Shown here: in pieces, positions 9,684 through 18,195 of the stretch
Position numbering within the stretch: the first letter of the stretch is position 1
How the letters are laid out: every line of letters starts with the position of its first letter
From: Gracilimonas sp040877545
GTDB lineage: Bacteria; Bacteroidota; Rhodothermia; Balneolales; Balneolaceae
Direction of reading: 5' to 3'
NCBI GenBank assembly: GCA_040877545.1
Contig: JBBDNN010000047.1
Location: 36,765-100,764, forward strand
Length of the DNA: 64,000 nucleotides
The notes under the pieces: generated by a model
What the model saw: the letters and a program-made list of their open reading frames with translations, nothing else
What the model was told of the DNA's origin: nothing
The model's database searches: none
Made by a program: the position numbers and the translations under genes

Positions 9684-10409
9684 TTACAAAATATTATACT
9701 CCAGTTCCCGCATTCTACCCATACCGGAAATCTTTACATCAAATACATTTTGAAAGTGAAAAGTTATTCGCTCTTTTACTTCACCCATGTCAATTTCTCT
9801 TCCTGAAAGCTTTTGTAAACTGGTAACATTTTTATTATCGATGCCACATGGCACGATGTTGTTAAAGTATCTTAAGTCTGTATTTACATTGAGAGCAAAG
9901 CCATGCATGGTTACCCATCGTGAGCAGCGAATTCCCATAGCACATATTTTTTCTTGTCTAATCCAGACGCCGGTCATTCCATCAACCCGACTTGCTTTAA
10001 AGCCAAAATCGGCACAGACAAGAATCATAATTTCTTCGAGACAACGCAGATATCTGTGCACGTCTGTAAAATATCTGTGCAAATCCAGGATAGGATACCC
10101 CACAATTTGCCCCGGTCCGTGATAGGTGATATCACCACCGCGATCACTTTTTACAAATTCAGCATCCAGTTCCTGAAGCTCCATAATGGAACGGAGCAAA
10201 TGCTCTTCTTTGCCGCTCTTTCCCAAGGTGTACACATGCGGATGCTCCACAAACAGAAGCACATCATTCATGCGGACACCATCAAATTCATTCGCCTGCT
10301 CGGTTCGTTTTTCACCAATAATTCGTTTTTGGATGGCATGCTGCAAATCCCATATCGGCTGATATGCGGCTTGACCTAAATCATACAACTCGACGGTTTT
10401 CCGTGGCAT
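9684..10409 (-). CDS. lipB: octanoyl-[ACP]:protein N-octanoyltransferase
   Basis: A 241-residue enzyme that moves octanoate from acyl carrier protein to lipoyl domains, forming a thioester intermediate. The signature RGGDITYHGPGQIVGYP lies at about 90-106, the conserved lysine is K154 in EKICAMG, and the catalytic cysteine is C188 in VPCGI. TMHGFALNVN is also conserved. It is first of the lipB-lipA pair. Immediately upstream lies the AT-rich TIGR04255 cassette on the same strand, separated by a 65-bp gap with a small hairpin. Confidence 0.96.
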   Translation of the reverse strand: MPRKTVELYDLGQAAYQPIWDLQHAIQKRIIGEKRTEQANEFDGVRMNDVLLFVEHPHVYTLGKSGKEEHLLRSIMELQELDAEFVKSDRGGDITYHGPGQIVGYPILDLHRYFTDVHRYLRCLEEIMILVCADFGFKASRVDGMTGVWIRQEKICAMGIRCSRWVTMHGFALNVNTDLRYFNNIVPCGIDNKNVTSLQKLSGREIDMGEVKERITFHFQNVFDVKISGMGRMRELEYNIL

Positions 10410-10430
10410 CTGCTTACAATTAATTGATCA

Positions 10431-10452
10431 GGATTCAGAGCACCTCTGAACC
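10431..10452. repeat. small intergenic hairpin
   Basis: A 7-bp perfect stem (10434-10440 with 10444-10450) with a 3-nt loop extends past one bulged A by two further G-C pairs. There is no U-run on either side, so it is not a standard terminator. The left arm contains the 12-mer TCAGGATTCAGA (10428-10439), which recurs in the large hairpin at 33978-33989. Confidence 0.4.
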
Positions 10453-10474
10453 AGAGTAAAAACATTTAATTTGT

Positions 10475-10954
10475 TTAATTGCTAATTTTTGTATCAAAAA
10501 TATTAAGTGTAGCTTTTTCAGCTAACTCCTGAGCTATAATCATTTGCTCATCTTTACTCTCAGGCCAGTTACCTATATTAATGTGTTTAGGAGGGGGTTC
10601 AGCTTTTATAATACTTAGTTTTGCTTTTTTAAAATCCTTAGCTAGATTTTTCGCATAGCCGTGAATGTTTATTTGAGGCCTTTTTGGCAAAACATACTTT
10701 TCAGAAATTCTTTTAATTTCTTTTTCTTCTAAGTTTTCAATATTAAAAACTGATAACTGACTATCTGGAGCAGGCATAAAAGCATTTGGTTTAACTCTAC
10801 TTTTAGTACGAGCAAACCAACCAGATGAAGTTAGATATCTACCTAAATCGTTAGATAGTTCTACAGCACTTTGACTTTTAAAGTTAGGAGCTAAGTTTTT
10901 TAATTTTTTCCAAAATGGTTTCAGGAATGTCATCTCCAAAGTATTCTTTACCAT
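10475..10954 (-). CDS. TIGR04255-cassette protein C, unknown function
   Basis: A 159-residue protein of no known function. The most conserved-looking part is central: LTSSGWFARTKSR and KPNAFMPAPDSQLSVF, a compact segment rich in Trp/Arg/Pro. The C-terminal half is charged and helical. No signal peptide or membrane segment. Start choice is uncertain: ATG at 10952 overlaps the preceding gene by 71 bp and ATG at 10931 by about 50 bp; no later ATG lies before the conserved block. The overlap implies translational coupling. Codons are AT-rich compared with the flanking lip and lpd genes. I recall proteins of this kind beside TIGR04255 genes elsewhere, but could not check it. Confidence 0.6.
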   Translation of the reverse strand: MVKNTLEMTFLKPFWKKLKNLAPNFKSQSAVELSNDLGRYLTSSGWFARTKSRVKPNAFMPAPDSQLSVFNIENLEEKEIKRISEKYVLPKRPQINIHGYAKNLAKDFKKAKLSIIKAEPPPKHINIGNWPESKDEQMIIAQELAEKATLNIFDTKISN

Positions 10955-11387
10955 GTTTTTTACTTAGTCCGAAACGAAAGGCATACGCAATTTTATCGTC
11001 AGAACTTATACTTAAGGTAAGGATATAACCTTTTTTCCTATACCATTCAAATGATACCTCTCCATCTGGATGTACTGATATTTCTGGCATGTCCAATCCA
11101 ACTGGAAGATTATTCAGAAATTTCTTTGCATCTAGATAAGAGTCTTTGTTGATTTTTTTTGCCCCAAAACCATCCCAGTTATCTATAGAAGTATCTAAAG
11201 CAAGTTCATCTAACTCATTTAATGCTTCATTTAATGAGGCTCCAAATGTAACGTTCTGAATTTTAACATCCCTTCGGATGTCTTCTAGATCTTCAGAAAT
11301 CTTTTCAGCAAATTCACTTACTCCTCTACTTTGCTCAAAATTCCACATTGTATTTGCATTATTTGATCGCAAGGATAAAGTATTCAT
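10884..11387 (-). CDS. TIGR04255-cassette protein B, unknown function
   Basis: A 167-residue soluble protein of no known function. The N-terminal ~60 residues are helical and acidic. The central part has a NWDGFGAK motif (about residues 67-74) and the C-terminal part a beta-rich PEISVHPDGEVSFEW block, followed by YILTLSIS. These look like structural motifs of one domain and do not form an obvious catalytic set. Its ATG overlaps the stop of the TIGR04255 gene (ATGA, 11384-11387) and its 3' end overlaps protein C, so the three genes form one coupled unit. Confidence 0.65.
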   Translation of the reverse strand: MNTLSLRSNNANTMWNFEQSRGVSEFAEKISEDLEDIRRDVKIQNVTFGASLNEALNELDELALDTSIDNWDGFGAKKINKDSYLDAKKFLNNLPVGLDMPEISVHPDGEVSFEWYRKKGYILTLSISSDDKIAYAFRFGLSKKHGKEYFGDDIPETILEKIKKLSS

Positions 11388-12115
11388 TTAAACTTATTTA
11401 TTGCTTTGGGTTTTAAGCTACTAAAAAAAATTTTATTCTTTAGCTCTCTTAATTCTTCGAAATCCTCCCAACATGAGTCATCCTCAATTTCATATTGTTG
11501 TTTTTTAAACGCGTCTATGTCAAGTATAATTGCGGCTTTTTTTCCTTTACTTTCAATAGTTTGCGTCAAGTTCACAAAAGCATCATGATCCGGATCAATT
11601 AGCCTTATTCTGCTTAAAGCTCCATCAAACACTTCAGGGCCGTTAGAAGGGAGCTTTGGAGTGTTTTCTAAGTAATCTTCTATATTAGAACTTATAGGAA
11701 TTAAAATATGATTGATATATCTAGTCGCAATCCTTGTAATAGCTATTGGTTTTGAAGCCTGAATATAATATTCCCATTTTTTCTTTGCTTTACTAATTAC
11801 ATCATCCCAATTCGTGTAGGGTTTCAGTTTATTAAAAGTAAATCCTTCTTTAGAAAACTGTAAAACCTCACCTCTTTCTTCTGAGCGAAAAATTATAGCA
11901 TCTATTTCATCATCTTCTTTTTGTATATCTGCTTTTTTAGGCCCAAAGTTAATCTTTGCGGAAAAAGCTTTACGATCTTCCATAACTGGAAAATCCTCAG
12001 AAAACTCATTTCTAAATTTTCTAAAATTAGTAACATCAAAATTTGGGGCGTGTTTTACCCGTATATCAATAATTGCTTCTCTGATTGGAGCTTTTGGTAA
12101 ATATGGATATTCCAT
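11384..12115 (-). CDS. TIGR04255 family protein (cassette protein A)
   Basis: A 243-residue protein starting at the ATG at 12113-12115; a TTG one codon upstream is less likely. The N-terminus YPYLPKAPIREAIIDIRV is the hallmark of the sporadically distributed TIGR04255 family, with RIATRYINHI in the middle and an ILDIDAF strand near the C-terminus. The family has no established function. No signal peptide, membrane segment or nuclease motif is visible. It leads a three-gene overlapping operon that is visibly richer in A+T than the housekeeping genes on both sides and interrupts a lipoate-related neighbourhood, which suggests horizontal acquisition. Confidence 0.75.
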   Translation of the reverse strand: MEYPYLPKAPIREAIIDIRVKHAPNFDVTNFRKFRNEFSEDFPVMEDRKAFSAKINFGPKKADIQKEDDEIDAIIFRSEERGEVLQFSKEGFTFNKLKPYTNWDDVISKAKKKWEYYIQASKPIAITRIATRYINHILIPISSNIEDYLENTPKLPSNGPEVFDGALSRIRLIDPDHDAFVNLTQTIESKGKKAAIILDIDAFKKQQYEIEDDSCWEDFEELRELKNKIFFSSLKPKAINKFK

Positions 12116-12231
12116 CAATTCTGATAGAAGGTTTTAATCATGAGTAGAAATACGTTCTTTTCAACACAAGTTGCAACTTTAAACTGTTGTATCAAACAAA
12201 ACCAGAATACATCAAGTTCTAAGTTTTCAGC

Positions 12232-13653
12232 CTATTTTTTCTTAACAGGCGTTCCTAAATGAACACCTTCATTATAAGCTTCGGCCACAGCTTCCATCAC
12301 GGCTTCACTCATTGTTGGATGCGGGTGAATGGCGCTGATTATTTCATGGCCGGTAGTTTCGAGATCACGGGCAACAACGGCTTCCCCAATCAATTCGGTT
12401 ACGTGAGAGCCGATCATATGACAGCCAAGCCATTCGCCGTATTTCGCATCAAAAATTACTTTTACGAAGCCTTCTTCATGGCCGAGTCCGGTTGCTTTAC
12501 CACTTGCTGAAAAGGGAAATTTCCCTACTTTTATATCATAGCCTTCATCTTTGGCAGCTTTTTCGGTTAAACCGACAGAAGCGACTTGTGGCTCGCAATA
12601 AGTACAGCCGGGAATGTTGTTATAGTTAACAGGGTGCGGGGTTTCACCAGCCAATTGCTCGACGCAAACGGTGGCTTCATGCGACGCTTTATGCGCCAGC
12701 CAGGGAGCACCGATAATATCACCGATAGCATAAATTCCGTCTACATCAGTTTTGTAGGTTTTCTTATCTACTATCACGGCGCCTCTTTCCACTTTCACGC
12801 CAATATCTTCCAGCCCGATACTTTCCACATTTCCGGTAACTCCAACGGCAGAAAGAACCACATCGGCTTCAACTTTCTCTTCGCCCTTTTTGGTCTTGAT
12901 GGTAACTTCCACCCCTTTGCCTTTCTTTTTCACACTTTCTACGGTGCTTTCGGTCATGATAGTCATGCCTTTTTTCTTATAGATTTTGCCAAGCTCTTTT
13001 CCAATGGCTTCATCTTCAACAGGAACCAATGATTTCTGAAGTTCCACAAGCGTTACTTCCGTACCAATTGTGTTGTAGAAATATGCAAACTCAACCCCAA
13101 TCGCGCCGGCTCCAACAATCACCATTTTCTTTGGCTGCTTTTTTATGGTCATCGCTTTTTCGGAGTCGATGATCATTTTTCCGTCAATTTCCAGGTTTGG
13201 AAGCTCGCGCGGACGTGCACCTGTTGCAATGATATAATTTTTCGCTTTGATGCTTTCCTGCTCTTTGCCTTTATCATCATTCACAGCGAGTTCAGTTTTT
13301 GATTTGAAAACGCCGGTTCCCATAAATACTTCCACCTTATTGGCTTTCATCAGGAACTGAACACCTTTACTCATTTTGTCTGCAACGCCCCGGCTTCGCT
13401 TGATGATGCCGCCGAAATCAGCCGAAAAATCCTTCACCTTAATTCCATAATCAGATGCATGTGCGATCGATTCAAATACTTCTGCCGAACGCAAAAGTGC
13501 TTTGGTCGGTATACAGCCGATATTCAAGCAAACTCCGCCGAGATGTCTTTTTTCTACAATTGCCGTTTTGAAGCCAAGCTGGGAAGCACGAATTGCAGCT
13601 ACATATCCGCCGGGGCCTGACCCGATTACACACACATCAAATTCTTTAGCCAT
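12232..13653 (-). CDS. lpdA: dihydrolipoyl dehydrogenase
   Basis: A 473-residue flavoprotein, the E3 component of 2-oxoacid dehydrogenase complexes and the glycine cleavage system, which reoxidises dihydrolipoamide with NAD+. The FAD motif GSGPGGY is at 11-17, the redox-active disulfide Cys42/Cys47 in GGVCLNIGCIPTK, an NAD Rossmann motif GAGAIGVEF in the middle, and the C-terminal HPHPTMSE with the catalytic His-Glu pair. All active-site residues are present. Proximity to lipA and lipB gives a loose lipoate-metabolism neighbourhood, interrupted by the TIGR04255 cassette. Confidence 0.97.
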   Translation of the reverse strand: MAKEFDVCVIGSGPGGYVAAIRASQLGFKTAIVEKRHLGGVCLNIGCIPTKALLRSAEVFESIAHASDYGIKVKDFSADFGGIIKRSRGVADKMSKGVQFLMKANKVEVFMGTGVFKSKTELAVNDDKGKEQESIKAKNYIIATGARPRELPNLEIDGKMIIDSEKAMTIKKQPKKMVIVGAGAIGVEFAYFYNTIGTEVTLVELQKSLVPVEDEAIGKELGKIYKKKGMTIMTESTVESVKKKGKGVEVTIKTKKGEEKVEADVVLSAVGVTGNVESIGLEDIGVKVERGAVIVDKKTYKTDVDGIYAIGDIIGAPWLAHKASHEATVCVEQLAGETPHPVNYNNIPGCTYCEPQVASVGLTEKAAKDEGYDIKVGKFPFSASGKATGLGHEEGFVKVIFDAKYGEWLGCHMIGSHVTELIGEAVVARDLETTGHEIISAIHPHPTMSEAVMEAVAEAYNEGVHLGTPVKKK

Positions 13654-14193
13654 GATATCTTTTCAGTTGTTTTGGGTTTTCTTCGGGGGTGATGAGGGTT
13701 TTTGCAAGCGCCTGCCACAACACGAAGATCCTGTAATAAATTCAGGATAACATTATTTTAAAAAGCATTTAAATGTAAGGGTTTTTGCTTTGAACTTCGA
13801 CTTTTGAACATCGAATATTTACAAAGGGCATGCCTTCGGCAGAATAAGGAACAGCGAATGGCGAAGAAGTTGGTTTTTACGAACCGATTGGTACCATCTT
13901 ATTACAAGGCTGATTTCCAATACAGGACAAAAAAGAATACTGAGGAATATTTTTGATTTATAGAGCCCTTCCTCTTATTAGCCAAATATAATTCTTCCGG
14001 GGAAAAGCTTTGGGAGATGGAGATTCCATCCACCCCGGAAAACAGACTCCTGAGAAATAAAAATGTGTACGGGTCAATCCTTTTTTACAATATAGTTCTA
14101 AAACTTATCTAGCCCCACCTGGCCTCATACACCAGTCAATGCATGATGTATAAACATACAATGTATTAACCTTTTCAACACGTCCGGATAAAA
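13654..14193. other. intergenic region with a nested hairpin, no gene
   Basis: About 540 bp without a supported gene. A 6-bp hairpin (13728-13733 with 13743-13748) lies near the lpdA promoter side. The stretch around 13790-13840 contains loosely repeated GAAC-TTCGA/ATCGAAT words, resembling a decayed intergenic repeat. A nested hairpin at 13995-14040 is listed separately. Confidence 0.4.
13995..14040. other. nested stem-loop in intergenic region
   Basis: An outer perfect 8-bp stem TTCCGGGG/CCCCGGAA (13995-14002 with 14033-14040) encloses an inner perfect 5-bp stem GATGG/CCATC (14016-14020 with 14026-14030). The GC-rich arms stand out in AT-rich surroundings. There is no U-run on either strand, so a terminator is unlikely. 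It could be part of a small RNA, a processing site or a palindromic repeat. Confidence 0.4.
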
Positions 14194-14225
14194 TAAAAGC
14201 CTCTCCAAAACTGAAGAGGCTTTTA
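14190..14225 (-). terminator. intrinsic terminator after the GNAT gene
   Basis: A perfect 11-bp stem (14194-14204 with 14215-14225) with a 10-nt loop is followed on the minus strand by TTTTATTTTAT. It lies about 38 nt beyond the acetyltransferase stop codon. Confidence 0.85.
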
Positions 14226-14262
14226 AATTTCTGATCTCTGTTTACTGTAATCTGTTCGCTGC

Positions 14263-14754
14263 TTAACCGAGAGCTTTGGTCATGAACCACCATTTTGGCT
14301 TGCCGTACTCAAAGCCTACTTTTTCGTAAAGCCGCTGTGCGGGATTGTCTTCGCGCACTTCGAGGGTAATTTTGGAACAACCCATTGCTTCGGCTTCTTC
14401 CTGTACCTTGTTCAGCATTTTGGTGCCAATACCCATTCCGCGTGCATCGGGATGAACTGCCACATCATGGATTTTAAATACCTTACTGGCTGTGAAAGTA
14501 GAATAGCCAATAAAACAGGTTACAATACCCATTGCTTTTTCGCCAAAGTAAGCGATATAAGTCATGGTAGTTGGAACTTTTTTCATTTCCGCGATCATAT
14601 CGACGCGAACCTCTTCCTCGAGAGGTTCATCCTGTCCCATAGGGTCGCGGGCAAACAGATCTACAATCTTGACAATGTCTGTTGCATGTTTTTTGTTTTC
14701 GAGATTAGCTTTAAGAATCTTCACGTCTGTTGCGACGTTGGCTTCTGCAATCAA
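14263..14754 (-). CDS. GNAT-family N-acetyltransferase
   Basis: A 163-residue single-domain GCN5-related acetyltransferase that uses acetyl-CoA; the acceptor cannot be predicted. Motif A is clear: HDVAVHPDARGMGIGTKML with the acetyl-CoA pyrophosphate loop RGMGIG, followed by NPAQRLYEKVGFE (motif B). Neither start option is ATG: TTG at 14754 adds ten residues to a GTG at 14724, and both lack a clear Shine-Dalgarno sequence. It is a monocistronic gene bounded by a strong terminator downstream and a 364-bp gap upstream. Confidence 0.85.
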   Translation of the reverse strand: MIAEANVATDVKILKANLENKKHATDIVKIVDLFARDPMGQDEPLEEEVRVDMIAEMKKVPTTMTYIAYFGEKAMGIVTCFIGYSTFTASKVFKIHDVAVHPDARGMGIGTKMLNKVQEEAEAMGCSKITLEVREDNPAQRLYEKVGFEYGKPKWWFMTKALG

Positions 14755-15118
14755 AGTAATGTGGTTTGTTTAGAATTCGCTTTAAAGTTAAAGAGATTAA
14801 TGTGAAGGTTAAAATTTATTACAGATCCCCGATAATATTTATTTAAAAGAAAACTTGAATTTTTACTTCGTTAATCAGCTCCTGCACAGGCCCTTCAGAC
14901 CCGGCTAAAAGTGATTTTAACAGACCCTTTTTTAAATGCTTTAAAAGCAGAACCACATTCTTAATCGGCTTTTAAAAGATTTAAAAGAAGATTTTTAGTG
15001 ATTCTTGTGCGAGCAGGATCGTAGATTTAGCGGGATTAAATGTGTGGGATGATGCTGCCGCCTGGTCCTTGTGGAAAAAGTTTAAATTCAAAAACCCAGT
15101 AGCCGGATTAACCAGCAA
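14755..15118. other. intergenic region with A/T-rich hairpin
   Basis: A 364-bp gap between two minus-strand genes. It contains a 9-bp stem TTTAAAAGC/GCTTTTAAA (14940-14948 with 14968-14976) with a 19-nt loop and several further TTTAAAAG words. This may be a weak terminator for the dipeptidase gene. A longer imperfect inverted match (TCCTGC...ACA near 14880 with TGT...GCAGGA near 15010) brackets it. No coding sequence seen. Confidence 0.35.
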
Positions 15119-16417
15119 CTACTTTTCTTGACTTTGAATCTCACCGGCTATCCGTTGAACTTCATCCAGTACGCGAAGGAGGTTTCCGCTCCAAAGTTTT
15201 TCAATTTCCTCTTCATTATAGCCCCGCCGCACTAATTCCAATGTTACATTAAAGGTTTCGGAAGCATCCATCCAATTATGCACGCCACCGCCGCCATCAA
15301 AATCAGAGCTAATTCCTACATGATCAATCCCGATGAGGTCTACCATATAATCGAGATGATCTATTAAGTCGCGCACATCAACCGGTGGGGCATCATTATT
15401 TACTTCGGCTTCAATTCGTGGGGCGGCAGTTTCACGCGCCTCAGATAACCGTTCAAGATAAGCTTCCGCTTCATCCCTGCCCAGTTCTCGAACTTCACCC
15501 CAGCCAAGCCTTTCAAAACCCATATCACTGGTGACCTCATCCAGAATTTCATCAGCCGCTTTTTGATATTCGAGATGCTTTTCAGAATCAAGATAACTGC
15601 GGAAGGCCACCGTCTGAACCACCCCGCCATTTTCCTTTAACCTCATTAACTCTTCATCGTCAAGATTTCGGCTTACATCATTCAAGGCACGTGCCGCGGA
15701 ATGGGAGGCGATAACCGGTGCTTTAGAAAGGTCCATAGCTTCCATATTGGCTTCTTTGGAAGGGTGAGAAATATCAACCATAATTCCCCATTTATTCATT
15801 TCTGCAATAACTTCCCTGCCTAAATCGCTCAGGCCATTATGCAGCCATTCGCCTTCTGCTTCCCCGGTGTTGGAGTCGCTGAATTGGCTGTGACCATTAT
15901 GCGCCAACGACATATATCTTGCGCCTAAATCATAAAACTCTTTCACCCGAGAAATATCTGTTCCCAATGGATAAGCATTTTCAACTCCAATCATGGCTGC
16001 TTTTTTACCCTCATCATCAATACGCTGGACATCATCGGGAGTCAACGCAAGTTCTATTCTGTCGGGGCCAATTTCTTCGGTAAGGCGGTGGATAGCATTA
16101 AATTTACTTATGGCATTTTCATATGCAGCCGCATATCCCTGCTCAGATAACGTATCTTGTCCGGTATAAACAATCAGCCAAGCCACATCCAATCCACCCT
16201 CTTCCATCTTAGGAAGATCGACCTGCGTATCCAGGTTCATGGTATAATTTTTCTCTTCGGTGAAATTACTCACGTTTATATCAACATGAGTGTCAAGAGT
16301 TATAACCCGCTCGTGAATTCCCCGGGCATTTTCAATAAGCCGCTCTTCCTCTAAAGCTTCTCCACATCCGGCAGTTATTAGAAATAGAAAAGTGATCGCG
16401 GTAAATAATTTCTTCAT
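15119..16417 (-). CDS. membrane dipeptidase (peptidase M19) lipoprotein
   Basis: A zinc-dependent M19 dipeptidase, probably acting on dipeptides in the periplasm. The start chosen is the ATG at 16415-16417, because it begins a clean lipoprotein signal peptide ending ITAGC (lipidated Cys18); the frame stays open 26 codons further upstream, but that would bury the signal. Metal and catalytic residues are visible: HxD at His44/Asp46, Glu146 in GVENAYP, His218 in DISHPS and His239 in ASHSAARAL, plus GISSDFDGGG near the C-terminus. Length 432 residues, normal for the family. It is transcribed alone. Confidence 0.92.
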   Translation of the reverse strand: MKKLFTAITFLFLITAGCGEALEEERLIENARGIHERVITLDTHVDINVSNFTEEKNYTMNLDTQVDLPKMEEGGLDVAWLIVYTGQDTLSEQGYAAAYENAISKFNAIHRLTEEIGPDRIELALTPDDVQRIDDEGKKAAMIGVENAYPLGTDISRVKEFYDLGARYMSLAHNGHSQFSDSNTGEAEGEWLHNGLSDLGREVIAEMNKWGIMVDISHPSKEANMEAMDLSKAPVIASHSAARALNDVSRNLDDEELMRLKENGGVVQTVAFRSYLDSEKHLEYQKAADEILDEVTSDMGFERLGWGEVRELGRDEAEAYLERLSEARETAAPRIEAEVNNDAPPVDVRDLIDHLDYMVDLIGIDHVGISSDFDGGGGVHNWMDASETFNVTLELVRRGYNEEEIEKLWSGNLLRVLDEVQRIAGEIQSQEK

Positions 16418-16547
16418 GGCAAGGGTTGAATTAGTGTGAAATGTGCCGGAATCTATGCTAATTTTAATAAAGTTGCGTAAGCTTGTGGAACGCAATTACA
16501 AATCATTTCATTTGAAATTATAGTTGCAAAACAAGTAGGTGAGGATT

Positions 16548-16814
16548 ATGGATATAATGGTATTTCTATCTTATCTGACGATAGGATTATTTATTGGATG
16601 GCTCAGCCGGGTCATTGTGAAAGACCGGGGCGTGAAAATGCTTCCGAGTTTAGGTTTTGGAGTTATTGGCGCTTTAACAGGAACTGCCATTGTATATGCA
16701 ATAGGTGCATCAGGAGCTGGATTCTATGCAGTAATTGGTGCGTTAGGTGTCTTATTTACTGTGAATGTATTTCGTAAGAAAAGACCTATTTTTGATAAAG
16801 ATGATAGTATATGA
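16548..16814 (+). CDS. GlsB/YeaQ/YmgE-family small membrane protein
   Basis: An 88-residue protein with three glycine-rich transmembrane helices (FLSYLTIGLFIGWLSRVIV, then FGVIGALTGTAIVYAI and AVIGALGVLFTVNVF), the pattern of the transglycosylase-associated GlsB/YeaQ family. These are abundant stress-associated inner-membrane proteins without a proven activity. The ATG at 16548 is preceded by GGTGAGG at a good distance, one of the few convincing ribosome-binding sites here; a GTG three codons upstream is part of that site and unlikely to be the start. It heads a run of four plus-strand genes ending in glutamate dehydrogenase. Confidence 0.75.
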   Translation: MDIMVFLSYLTIGLFIGWLSRVIVKDRGVKMLPSLGFGVIGALTGTAIVYAIGASGAGFYAVIGALGVLFTVNVFRKKRPIFDKDDSI

Positions 16815-16905
16815 CAGAGACTTTCATTTTTGGGAACAATTTCTTTAATAAAAGTATAAGCATAGGTAATAAAAACCAGGTAGTAAAAAATCAGACAAAT
16901 GTTCA

Positions 16906-17304
16906 ATGACAAATAAAGACCGCAGGATTCAGCTTTTTCTTCAAATATTTTATCTGCTGGTCGGCATTTATACAATTATAAATACCTTCGGGGCTCTTTA
17001 TTCAAGTCGATATCCCGATGATATTTTTGACTTCTATAATAGCGACATTCCAGTTTTTAGTCTCGCCGCCGGCTTTATTACCGGTTTTGCGGCTTTATTA
17101 AGCAGTTTCACTTTGTGGACCAAGGTTAACTGGGCTTTTGGTTTTGCTATTTTTACTTCGGGTTTGCTGCTTTGCTATAACCTGCTTGAAATGGGCAATG
17201 CCATTTTCCGAAACCCTTACGAGGCGGTGCCGATGGTAATAATCTTGGTCATTGTTTTGCAAAGTTTTCCATTTTTACTGAAACAGACCGACCGACATTT
17301 ATAG
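16906..17304 (+). CDS. hypothetical four-helix membrane protein
   Basis: A 132-residue protein with four predicted transmembrane segments, at about residues 9-30, 47-67, 73-92 and 105-124, and a basic N-terminus (MTNKDRR). I do not recognise a family. There are no conserved charged residues inside the helices that would suggest transport. It follows the GlsB-like gene by 91 bp and precedes the M15-like membrane protein by 87 bp on the same strand, so co-transcription is possible but not shown. Confidence 0.6.
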   Translation: MTNKDRRIQLFLQIFYLLVGIYTIINTFGALYSSRYPDDIFDFYNSDIPVFSLAAGFITGFAALLSSFTLWTKVNWAFGFAIFTSGLLLCYNLLEMGNAIFRNPYEAVPMVIILVIVLQSFPFLLKQTDRHL

Positions 17305-17391
17305 AAGAAGTGGAAGCTTTCCGTTTTGTAATTTGGAATAGAATATGCTTTATGATGTAACCCATTTCTTTCTCCTTCGTTCAAAACTGCT

Positions 17392-18120
17392 ATGGAAAAA
17401 ATATCCCAAAAAGATATCGATTGGCTGCTGAACCTGAAATCTTCTTCAGGAATAAATAAGTCACTCACCTTATCTCAAAAAAGGAAGAAAATTGCTCTCC
17501 GGGTGGTAGGTTCACTTTGCCTGTTTTTCACCTTGACCATTCTGCCTTTTTACTTACTAATCCGAACATCGGTTTACCTGTATTTATCCTACGGTTTTAA
17601 TGGATGGATTTCACTAACTATAGGAATAATAGCCACTATTTTACTGCTGGTTGTTTATATGTTGATCTTGTTACGGAAGGTGGAAAACAGAAGGTTGCTG
17701 TATCGATATTGTATTGCTGGCATAACCTCCCTGGTGTTGGGTTTTAGCCTGTATGGTGTATTTTACATTTCCAGCGTAAATGCTAAAAGTGAAGAAATAC
17801 GCTCCGTTTACCGTTCTCTCCATCCAGTTTTACGGGTTGCTGTTGCCACAACTACCCTGGCGGATGGTGGGTTAATTATTACGGATATTCAAAGAAATCC
17901 CGAAGATTATGAAACCATGGGACTTCCAGTAAATCACGCTTCATTGCATTATACACAGGAAAATGGATATGTACATGCCATCGATTTGCGGACTGCTGAG
18001 CGTTGGGCCATCCGTAATTTTCTACTTCGTACTTCTCTTGAAATAATGGGATTTAATACCCTTCGCCATGTGGGAACCGCTGATCATTTGCATGTCGCAC
18101 TTCCGTTGCGAAAACAATAG
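17392..18120 (+). CDS. membrane-anchored protein with M15/hedgehog-type peptidase-like C-terminus
   Basis: A 242-residue protein. Residues 1-33 are cytosolic and basic. Three hydrophobic helices follow (about 36-58, 70-94 and 104-128). The C-terminal ~110 residues contain SLHY (His186), HAIDLRT (Asp198) and a terminal DHLHV (His232/His234). This order resembles the SxH...AxDl and HxH zinc ligands of M15-type D,D-/L,D-peptidases, though the His-Asp spacing is longer than usual. Inference: a peptidoglycan peptidase or a related binding domain, with the domain after the last helix likely periplasmic. The similarity is at motif level and needs a profile search. Confidence 0.5.
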   Translation: MEKISQKDIDWLLNLKSSSGINKSLTLSQKRKKIALRVVGSLCLFFTLTILPFYLLIRTSVYLYLSYGFNGWISLTIGIIATILLLVVYMLILLRKVENRRLLYRYCIAGITSLVLGFSLYGVFYISSVNAKSEEIRSVYRSLHPVLRVAVATTTLADGGLIITDIQRNPEDYETMGLPVNHASLHYTQENGYVHAIDLRTAERWAIRNFLLRTSLEIMGFNTLRHVGTADHLHVALPLRKQ

Positions 18121-18195
18121 TATCCTTCTCTTGTTTCTATGCGGGAATATCCCGACCATTTGAGACCTTGAAATAAAAAAATAGCCACAAAGCAT

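Noticed and set aside
10475..12115. Calling the TIGR04255 cassette a proven defence system
   Set aside because: No nuclease, NTPase or toxin motif is visible; only composition, coupling and sporadic family distribution support the idea.
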